Positions 1 to 5,024 of a DNA stretch of 5,024 bases are shown here, one piece after another. A program made the position numbers and the translations under genes. Source of the stretch: an uncultured Bacteroidales bacterium. GTDB taxonomy: Bacteria > Bacteroidota > Bacteroidia > Bacteroidales > UBA3824. Positions within the stretch are counted from its first letter, which is position 1. Every line of letters begins with the position of its first letter. The stretch spans positions 1 through 5,024 of the forward strand of contig CALFIU010000043.1 of assembly GCA_937877455.1 (NCBI GenBank), read 5' to 3'. Below the pieces are notes generated by a model that worked only from the letters and a program-made list of their open reading frames with translations, searched no databases and had not been told where the DNA came from.

Positions 1-1
1 T

Positions 2-3000
2 GTTGACGAAAAACAGATTGATGAGATTATAGAGAATGGTGATGCGGAGTTGGCTTGGGACAGCAAAATGAGCAAACAAGCCACAATTCAGACCAACCAA
101 AACACACTCACAAACCATAAAGACTATGAGGCGGCTAAACATCAGGGCAGTCTTGAAGCGGCAAAAAACATTGTCAACGACCTTGTGAAAGCTGACAAGG
201 TTAAAGCTCTTGCCGAAAAACACCCTAATGCAATGCTTATCCCAGTGCAAGGGCAAGTTGAGGAAAAAGAAAACAAATTACCAAGTGCCTTTGCCGCAAA
301 AATAGAAGAACTAACAGGACTTAAAACTAATGAAGAAGTAAGACAGACAAATATAACACGTCATACAGGTGCTTCACAAAAACAACGTTTGGTTGATGAA
401 GTAGCCGCATGGGAAGGAAATATTATTGAAGGACAAGAATATATACTTGTTGATGATGTTTATACATCAGGAACAACATTAAATTCTTTAAGACAATTTA
501 TAGAACTTAATGGTGGAGTTGTTGTTGACTTTACTACTTTAGCGGCAAGCAGATATGGCAATAAAGTAGTAATACAACAGGATACATTAGATAAATTACG
601 TGAAATTGATAAAAACGAATACAATGGAAAACTCGAAGAAAAATTCAAACAAAAATACAAAGACGGCTTTGAAGACCTCACAGAAGTCGAAGCCCAGCTC
701 TACATCAAATCAAGAGGAAACAGGGAGTATGCGTATGCTCACTTGGGAAGAGAGGGAGTCAATAACAAGAACACTGAAAGCAGACCTTCAGTGGTTCAGG
801 AAAAATCTTTAAATGATAACATTGACTTCCAAATCCAAAAGCGTGAATTGAGGTCTGTGCCTGAGATGTGGAACGCAATTGCTGGCAACAACTGGAAAGA
901 GTTTGAAAAAGAGGCACTTAAAGCTGAGTCAATAGAAGAGCTTAACCGCATTCTCACACAAAAATCCGATGAGCTTTATAATCAGTTCACCCAACAAGAG
1001 ATACACACACCTACAGCACGTGTGGCGGCTGAAGTTGCAGCACTCACTATTTCTGATTCTGAAAAGATGAAAGAGATATGTAACAGGACAGGTGTGAAAT
1101 TCCGACCAATGGGCATTGGCTATTCACAAGAAGATTATCGGAAGATGACTGCTGGAGTGGATGATGCTCTCACAAAACGCCGCAGACAAAATGGTGATAA
1201 TTGGCAACGTGCATTAAGCCAATACTCACCCTCTATCAGATATGCCGTATGGAGTTCACTCACAAAGTTCATCTCAAAGAACAGTCAGTCTAACCCAACA
1301 ATGTTCATTGAAAAGCCGTTTCAAATGGCTATACAGAAATTCTCTGAACTGAAAGACAAACCAGCCGACATAAACTTCCTGAAAGAGTATGAAGCCGCTG
1401 TATTTGACTATATACACGAGGATAAAGATAACATCATAAAAGTAGAAAACTCAGAAGGAACATACCTTGGTGAGTGGATTCGCTTCCCCAAAGCAAGTGA
1501 GAGTGCCAATGAGGAAGAGACACGGCATAAGATTGCCATTGTTTCTACTAAGCATTGGTGTACACAACATGCTGATGGTGGCGCACTTAAAGTAAACCGA
1601 CAAGATGACCACGACTTTTGGGTGTTCATACCCAAAGGCAAGACCACAGCAAAACTTGCCTTTGTTCCTGTCAGAAGTAACGAAGAAAACCAAATAACAG
1701 ATAATCCTTGGTATACTGGTGTGTTCAAAGAGTCAAATGGCAGTGATAACAGTGTACCACCTGAAGATTATGAAATAGTCAATGCCCTTGCCAAACAATC
1801 AGGCAACGACGAGATAATAAACACTCTTCGCTTGTGTGGCTACACTGGTATGACCCTTGAGGAAATGGAAGCCGCAAGAAAGGCTAAATACAAAGATGCA
1901 ATAGAGTTCTTCAATAGCCGAGAAAAACTTACTGTAGATGATATTGACAGAGTTCAAGAACTGACAGGAATACGCCTTATCTCTGATGGTAACAGATTAG
2001 GAGTACATGAATTTACACGAGGAGATTGGGAAAATCTTAAGGAAAGATTTGGAGAAGAATTAGGCGGAGAAATTTTTAATAAAATAATAAATTCTATTAA
2101 TTATTGTGAACTTAATTTGGATTTATCAGAAACTCAAATCACCTCATTATCTGAAGGATTAAAAGTAGGTGGGGTTATAATGACAAATAAAGGAGAATAT
2201 AGACAAAAAAGAGATGTCGAGTTTATGATAGAAAACACCACCTCTCAGCAAGGAGCGACTTCATCCAAAGGGAACTCCTCTCAAGGTGGAATACAATCTT
2301 TATCTGGGGCAGTCTCCTCCCTCGCCAATTCCCAGCTTTCAGAAAGTAAACGTAAAGTTATAAAAAATAATACAACTAAAGCAAAAAATAGCACTCGTAA
2401 AATAAAAAACGGCGATAAGCAGATTAATACCAAAGGAAATACTAATCGTGTTTTAACAAGATTAGCCAACGATTTAGGTTTCAAATATGAAGGCTCATCA
2501 AACTACTTGACTTGTGAACTGCCTAATGGTCAGATAGCTACCATACGCATAGCAGACCATGCGGCTAATGGCAATAACTTCCGTACAGAGATTAGCTTCA
2601 GCTTCTATGTTGACAACCGTCAGTTTGATGACATTGAAAGTGCTACTCCATACAGAGAGTTTGTGTGTGACATGCGCACCTTTGAAGGCAACAGAGAAGG
2701 CGTGTTGCGTGAAATAGCAGAGCAAGTGGGCAACATTCTTGAAAGAGGCGATATTTCAAGCATGATGTACTTCAACGAGACAAACAGAGGTCAGGAAAAC
2801 AACCAGTCAAACAACACAAAACCATTATACACATCAAAAGGCACAGTCTATGGCTTCACCAAAGACGGCAAGATATATATTAACAAAGACAAAGTGAACC
2901 CAAACACTGTAATCCACGAATACACACACCTTTGGGCAGAGGCAGTCATGAAAGGCAACCCACAACTCTGGCAGAACATAAAAGACTATCTCAACCGAAG

Positions 3001-3283
3001 TGATGTGGCTAAAGCACTTGCCCAAACAATCCTCTCACAAGAAGAGTACTCATACCTCAAGAACAACAAAGACAGACTTGCAAGCGAAGTCCTCGCCAGA
3101 CTGTCAGGCAGAGCAAACCGTGAAAAACTTGAAAAAGCGATAGCTTGTAAAGGAGTTAATCAATGGCAATTCACTCCACCACCCAATCCGTTGGTGTGCG
3201 AGTCTCCTTGTCGAAGGCTACGCCAATCTTTACAACCTTTTTGCCTTCAAACTGATATGGCAAAGCATAGTTGTTTGAGTTGA
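2..3283 (+). CDS. Polyvalent multidomain protein (PRTase, WCT-motif domain, LRR-like unit, HExxH metallopeptidase), 5'-partial and 3'-disrupted
   Basis: The frame is open from base 2, so the N-terminus lies outside the window. The TTG at 50 is only an internal codon and is used here as residue 1 for numbering. Visible in order: a phosphoribosyltransferase domain (about residues 35-190, PRPP loop VDDVYTSGTT at 134-143); a charged helical connector (190-260); a middle domain containing WCTQH at 503-507; one LRR-like unit (688-708); a Ser/Asn/Lys-rich linker (about 730-800); a small domain with an IRIADH motif (about 805-915); and a zincin domain with HEYTH at 956-960 and Glu1013 as probable third zinc ligand. 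This modular mix matches the polyvalent proteins described in phages and conjugative elements, which are thought to be delivered with the incoming DNA and act on the host. Residues from about 1041 to the stop are read antisense through the neighbouring ATPase gene and are not native. Domain calls are from motifs by eye; the overall class is fairly sure, the substrate of each domain unknown. Confidence 0.8.
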   Translation, partial: VDEKQIDEIIENGDAELAWDSKMSKQATIQTNQNTLTNHKDYEAAKHQGSLEAAKNIVNDLVKADKVKALAEKHPNAMLIPVQGQVEEKENKLPSAFAAKIEELTGLKTNEEVRQTNITRHTGASQKQRLVDEVAAWEGNIIEGQEYILVDDVYTSGTTLNSLRQFIELNGGVVVDFTTLAASRYGNKVVIQQDTLDKLREIDKNEYNGKLEEKFKQKYKDGFEDLTEVEAQLYIKSRGNREYAYAHLGREGVNNKNTESRPSVVQEKSLNDNIDFQIQKRELRSVPEMWNAIAGNNWKEFEKEALKAESIEELNRILTQKSDELYNQFTQQEIHTPTARVAAEVAALTISDSEKMKEICNRTGVKFRPMGIGYSQEDYRKMTAGVDDALTKRRRQNGDNWQRALSQYSPSIRYAVWSSLTKFISKNSQSNPTMFIEKPFQMAIQKFSELKDKPADINFLKEYEAAVFDYIHEDKDNIIKVENSEGTYLGEWIRFPKASESANEEETRHKIAIVSTKHWCTQHADGGALKVNRQDDHDFWVFIPKGKTTAKLAFVPVRSNEENQITDNPWYTGVFKESNGSDNSVPPEDYEIVNALAKQSGNDEIINTLRLCGYTGMTLEEMEAARKAKYKDAIEFFNSREKLTVDDIDRVQELTGIRLISDGNRLGVHEFTRGDWENLKERFGEELGGEIFNKIINSINYCELNLDLSETQITSLSEGLKVGGVIMTNKGEYRQKRDVEFMIENTTSQQGATSSKGNSSQGGIQSLSGAVSSLANSQLSESKRKVIKNNTTKAKNSTRKIKNGDKQINTKGNTNRVLTRLANDLGFKYEGSSNYLTCELPNGQIATIRIADHAANGNNFRTEISFSFYVDNRQFDDIESATPYREFVCDMRTFEGNREGVLREIAEQVGNILERGDISSMMYFNETNRGQENNQSNNTKPLYTSKGTVYGFTKDGKIYINKDKVNPNTVIHEYTHLWAEAVMKGNPQLWQNIKDYLNRSDVAKALAQTILSQEEYSYLKNNKDRLASEVLARLSGRANREKLEKAIACKGVNQWQFTPPPNPLVCESPCRRLRQSLQPFCLQTDMAKHSCLS
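150..620 (+). other. Phosphoribosyltransferase domain of the polyvalent protein
   Basis: The segment reads as a type I phosphoribosyltransferase fold. An early strand (AMLIPVQGQ) precedes a helix. The diagnostic PRPP-binding loop follows, a hydrophobic strand running into VDDVYTSGTT (bases 449-478), with both acidic residues and the TSGTT phosphate-binding turn intact. Then comes a helix and a strand ending FTTLAAS. Such domains transfer or bind ribose-5-phosphate on nucleobases; in polyvalent proteins they have been proposed to act on nucleotides during element entry. The DNA is unusually AT-rich here: 421-480 and 481-540 each count 16 G/C in 60. The catalytic loop argues for an active enzyme, but the base-recognition part is not recognisable, so the substrate is open. 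Confidence 0.8.
1380..1920 (+). other. Middle domain with WCTQH motif, function not assigned
   Basis: This part encodes an acidic-aromatic region containing W503-C504-T505 followed about 20 residues later by a beta-strand pair (FWVFIPKG, then KLAFVPVR). It reminds me of a phage/mobile-element domain in which a WCT(A/T) motif is followed by a strand of the form 'hydroxyl/aromatic-VF' and then an LRR-like tail. That recollection is not tested here. A Cys and nearby His residues could be catalytic or structural; the sequence alone does not decide. The DNA is near 45 percent G+C at 1561-1620 (27 of 60), clearly different from the AT-rich flanking domains. Confidence 0.4.
2111..2173 (+). repeat. 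Single leucine-rich-repeat-like unit within the polyvalent protein
   Basis: Residues 688-708 read LNLDLSETQITSLSEGLKVG plus G. This matches the spaced pattern of LRR-like arrays seen in many phage and Bacteroidota proteins, in which a unit of about 20 residues (LxLSxTQITSLPEGLKVGG) recurs many times. Only one unit is present, with Ser in place of the usual Pro before EGL, and the next segment (VIMTNKGEY) no longer follows the pattern. It looks like the remnant or the minimal capping unit of a once longer array. The DNA is AT-rich (17 G/C in 60 at 2101-2160). Confidence 0.6.
2835..3140 (+). other. HExxH zinc metallopeptidase domain of the polyvalent protein, at the truncation point
   Basis: A short strand pair (YGFTKDGKIYINKDKVN) precedes the helix NTVIHEYTHLWAEAV. 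This helix holds the zincin motif H956-E957-x-x-H960 (bases 2915-2929). About 50 residues later, in ASEVLARLSG, Glu1013 sits where gluzincin-type enzymes place the third zinc ligand. This matches the metallopeptidase domain that recurs near the C-terminus of polyvalent proteins, where it may release domains by self-cleavage or cut host proteins. All three putative ligands are retained, but the protein loses its native sequence within about 28 residues after the Glu, so any C-terminal helices are missing. Activity of the truncated form is uncertain. Confidence 0.7.
3140..3171. other. Junction between the polyvalent gene and the ATPase/nuclease array
   Basis: Polyvalent-type protein sequence is convincing up to about residue 1030 (SGRANREKLEKA), and DUF1703-type sequence is certain from 3171 rightward on the other strand. 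The join therefore lies in the last 30 or so bases before 3171. No target-site duplication, terminal inverted repeat or recognisable attachment site is visible around it, so the mechanism cannot be read from this window. Confidence 0.55.
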
Positions 3284-3394
3284 TTTGTTCGAGAGCCTCC
3301 GCAGCTGTGCCATTGAGTTTTAGCTCAAAAACGTATGTGGTGTCGGGCATCTGCACAACCATATCGGTGCGTCCGCCAGCGCATTTCACTTGTG
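3171..3394 (-). repeat. Direct repeat, copy 1 (3' end of the complete ATPase/nuclease gene)
   Basis: Aligned base by base with 4801-5024 at an offset of 1630 bp. Mismatches occur at 3192, 3195, 3216, 3219, 3231, 3237 and 3243 only; 3244-3394 is identical. Every mismatch falls on the third position of a codon of the minus-strand gene. The similarity ends abruptly at 3171, the stop codon: the ten bases just before each repeat share no aligned matches. The true repeat probably covers more of the gene, since the second copy leaves the window. Confidence 0.95.
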
Positions 3395-4757
3395 TGCGAA
3401 CGTAAACATTCAACATCGAGAAGATGAGGTACATAGTATATTCATAAAAACCTTCGGCATTGGCAGCCTCCGCAAGTTTCCTCTTGAAACCCTCAACGTA
3501 CGGGACACCAGCAAGATAGGTCTGCATAGCACGCATGGCGGTGTCGATGTCGCGCTTCTTCAGTGCTAACCAAAAATACTTAGCAAAGCCTACCTGCACA
3601 TCAGATGAGTTAAGACCAATATACGCCGGTGTAAGACCTTCCAAATAGCCAACTCGCACCTCTTGATTGGGAATAGCCAATGTGTATTCCTCAACTTCTC
3701 TGTCGTAACTTTTGATGGTCAGATAACCGCTCTGGTAAAGCAACGGCAACGCATTTTGCATGTTCTCAGTTGGTTGGTCGAACGCAATAGACTTCACCTG
3801 CAAATTATCCATCGACATTATGTCGGTCTGGAAATGCTGCATCTGTTTAATTAGGAATGTTGGCGTGCCACTCTCAAACCAATAGTTGCTAAGTTCGTTT
3901 TGCTGAAATGCCTTCAATAGGCTGAACGGATTGTAAACGCCGTTTTTGCTACGTGTGAAATGATAGCCATCGTATTTCAGGCGAAGTTTCTCGCACATCT
4001 CATCGTACGTACATTCGTATTCTTCTGCAAGTTTCTCTATGTCAGAGCGTAGTACAGTTGTTAACTCCTCCTCAGTTATGCCGCAAATAGTAGCAAAACG
4101 TGGGTCGAGGGTAACATTTGTAAGATTATTTATAGTAGAAAATATGCTGAGTTGCGAGAATTTGGTTATGCCCGTGATGAAGCAAAACTTCACCATCGCC
4201 TCGCAAGCTTTCAGCGGAACATAAAATTCTTGCATCACCTGCCGCATACCATCGAGCATTGTCTCCTCGTGAAGGACTTCAAGTAGTGGCGCGTCGTATT
4301 CGTCGATGATAACGGCTACTTGCTTGCCAGTTTGGTTGTAGGCACGGCGAATAATTTCACGAAATGCGACACCGGGCGTTTCTTCGTTGGGGTCGCCATA
4401 CACCTCAAAGAATGGTTTGAGCAACGACATAATCGTACGTTGCAACGCTTGTGGCGAAGCTTGCGCCTTTGCCAAACTCATATCTATGCGGAATGTCGGG
4501 TAACTTTCCCACTCCTGCTCATAATCGTTGATTTTCAGCCCGGCAAAGAGTTCTTTCTCACCTTTGAAATACGATTCGAGCGTAGACGTCAGCAGCGATT
4601 TGCCAAACCTGCGCGGACGGCTCAGAAAAACGTATGGTGAGTAATGAGCTATTTGCCAGACAAGGTCGGTTTTGTCGATATATATATACTTCTCACTAAT
4701 AATACGCTTAAATGTCTGTATCCCAACCGGGTAACGATTTCTACTGAATGATTGCAT
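3171..4757 (-). CDS. AAA-ATPase-like protein with C-terminal PD-(D/E)XK nuclease domain (DUF1703 family), complete
   Basis: The 528-aa product has the standard length and layout of the AAA-ATPase_like / DUF1703 family. The N-terminal motif YPVGIQTFKRIISEKYIYID (residues 9-28) opens the domain. The family's variant Walker A is SRPRRFGKS at 46-54 (Ser instead of the first Gly, Lys53 and Ser54 intact). Walker B is VAVIIDEYD at 147-155, a sensor-like FITGITKFS lies at 193-201, and YDGYHF at 262-267. The C-terminal nuclease core is GRTD (Asp465), FELK (Glu478, Lys480) and a following Gln491. All expected catalytic residues are present, so ATP-driven nucleic-acid cleavage or processing is plausible, but the biological role of the family is not established. 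The ATG at 4757 is preferred because the conserved motif begins eight residues later. Its leader is A-rich without a Shine-Dalgarno sequence, as usual in Bacteroidota. G+C is higher than in the neighbour (33 of 60 at 4561-4620). It lies downstream of a second copy in the same direction. Confidence 0.9.
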   Translation of the reverse strand: MQSFSRNRYPVGIQTFKRIISEKYIYIDKTDLVWQIAHYSPYVFLSRPRRFGKSLLTSTLESYFKGEKELFAGLKINDYEQEWESYPTFRIDMSLAKAQASPQALQRTIMSLLKPFFEVYGDPNEETPGVAFREIIRRAYNQTGKQVAVIIDEYDAPLLEVLHEETMLDGMRQVMQEFYVPLKACEAMVKFCFITGITKFSQLSIFSTINNLTNVTLDPRFATICGITEEELTTVLRSDIEKLAEEYECTYDEMCEKLRLKYDGYHFTRSKNGVYNPFSLLKAFQQNELSNYWFESGTPTFLIKQMQHFQTDIMSMDNLQVKSIAFDQPTENMQNALPLLYQSGYLTIKSYDREVEEYTLAIPNQEVRVGYLEGLTPAYIGLNSSDVQVGFAKYFWLALKKRDIDTAMRAMQTYLAGVPYVEGFKRKLAEAANAEGFYEYTMYLIFSMLNVYVRTQVKCAGGRTDMVVQMPDTTYVFELKLNGTAAEALEQINSNNYALPYQFEGKKVVKIGVAFDKETRTPTDWVVE

Positions 4758-4800
4758 AATATTTCGTTTTATTTTATCTCATAATAATGGTGTACCACCC
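4758..4800 (-). promoter_or_regulatory. 43-bp intergenic leader between the two ATPase/nuclease copies
   Basis: Read on the minus strand, this is AT-rich with an A-rich stretch (AGATAAAATAAAACGAAATA) just before the ATG at 4757. That is the usual translation-initiation context in Bacteroidota, where Shine-Dalgarno pairing is weak or absent. I see no Bacteroides-type TAnnTTTG -7 element in it, so the downstream copy is probably read through from the upstream copy rather than from its own promoter. That is an inference. Confidence 0.4.
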
Positions 4801-5024
4801 TCACTCCACCACCCAATCCGTCGGCGTGCGAGTCTCCTTGTCGAATGCCACGCCAATCTTCACAACTTTTTTACCTTCAAACTGATATGGCAAAGCATAG
4901 TTGTTTGAGTTGATTTGTTCGAGAGCCTCCGCAGCTGTGCCATTGAGTTTTAGCTCAAAAACGTATGTGGTGTCGGGCATCTGCACAACCATATCGGTGC
5001 GTCCGCCAGCGCATTTCACTTGTG
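4801..5024 (-). CDS. Second AAA-ATPase-like/PD-(D/E)XK (DUF1703) gene, 3' end only, cut by the window edge
   Basis: The visible 73 codons match residues 456-528 of the complete neighbour without a single amino-acid difference. They carry most of the nuclease core: Asp of GRTD, Glu and Lys of FELK, and the later Gln. The GTG that could be taken as a start near 5019 is the internal Val457 codon of the family, so this is a fragment of a longer gene whose N-terminal ATPase part lies beyond the window. Its stop codon is 43 bp upstream of the start of the complete copy, so the two could be co-transcribed. Seven synonymous substitutions separate it from the first copy. Confidence 0.85.
   Translation of the reverse strand, partial: QVKCAGGRTDMVVQMPDTTYVFELKLNGTAAEALEQINSNNYALPYQFEGKKVVKIGVAFDKETRTPTDWVVE
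4801..5024 (-). repeat. Direct repeat, copy 2 (runs off the right edge)
   Basis: Same orientation as 3171-3394, with seven differences in its first 73 bases and none in the following 151. It implies a head-to-tail array with a 1630-bp unit made of a 1587-bp gene and a 43-bp spacer. How far identity continues cannot be seen. Confidence 0.95.

Noticed and set aside
50..52. TTG as the start of the long + strand gene
   Set aside because: The frame is open without stops to base 2 and encodes plausible protein (VDEKQIDEIIENGDAE), so the gene enters from outside the window.
600..812. Lys/Asn/Ser-rich overlapping frame on the + strand as a separate small gene
   Set aside because: It is nested in another frame of the polyvalent gene and its low-complexity composition is what a shifted reading of AT-rich coding DNA gives.
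1408..1728. Minus-strand open frames opposite the polyvalent gene (also at 460-681, 2281-2484, 2498-2725, 2834-3025)
   Set aside because: They lie antisense to a long coding frame, have no recognisable domains and show odd Cys/Phe/Val-rich composition typical of shadow frames.
4320..4640. Plus-strand open frames opposite the ATPase gene (also 3663-3854 and 4039-4224)
   Set aside because: They are antisense to the conserved ATPase motifs and do not resemble any protein family.
4789..4799. Short inverted repeat GGTG-TAC-CACC as a terminator for the second ATPase copy
   Set aside because: Four-base arms with a three-base loop and no following T-tract are too weak for an intrinsic terminator.
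5017..5019. GTG as the start of a small 72-aa gene on the minus strand
   Set aside because: It is the internal Val457 codon of the second ATPase/nuclease copy; the frame continues to the window edge with matching sequence.

Overview
The window looks like DNA from a Bacteroidota (probably Bacteroidales: Prevotella or Bacteroides-like) genome or one of its mobile elements. This assignment is an inference. It rests on the AT-rich coding style, the A-rich leader without a clear Shine-Dalgarno sequence, the polyvalent-protein architecture on the left, and the AAA-ATPase-like/PD-(D/E)XK (DUF1703) family on the right, which is strongly expanded in Bacteroidales. No rRNA, tRNA, CRISPR array or transposase is visible.

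Left two thirds (1-3283, + strand): one very long reading frame, open at the left window edge. It encodes part of a multidomain 'polyvalent' protein of the kind carried by phages and conjugative elements. In order it shows a phosphoribosyltransferase domain with an intact PRPP loop, a helical connector, a middle domain with a WCT motif, a single leucine-rich-repeat-like unit, a low-complexity linker, a small unassigned domain, and a zinc metallopeptidase domain (HEYTH plus a downstream Glu). Base composition changes along the gene: the phosphoribosyltransferase core and the LRR/linker part are much more AT-rich than the rest. This suggests the gene was assembled from parts of different origin.

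Right third (3171-5024, - strand): a complete 528-aa ATPase/nuclease gene and, 43 bp upstream of it in its own direction, the 3' end of a second, nearly identical copy that runs off the window. The copies are head-to-tail with a 1630-bp period, so this is at least a two-gene tandem array. The 224 bp of copy 2 that are visible differ from copy 1 at only seven positions. All seven are synonymous and all lie in the last 73 bp of the gene; the remaining 151 bp are identical, as expected after gene conversion or recent recombination.

The junction is the most informative point. The polyvalent frame runs without a stop into the antisense strand of the ATPase gene and ends there after about 37 non-native residues. 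Similarity between the two ATPase copies begins exactly at their stop codons. The simplest reading is that the ATPase/nuclease array was inserted into, or recombined with, the 3' part of the polyvalent gene, cutting it just after its metallopeptidase domain. No functional cooperation between the two gene types can be shown from this sequence. An assembly join inside a repeated gene family is the main alternative.
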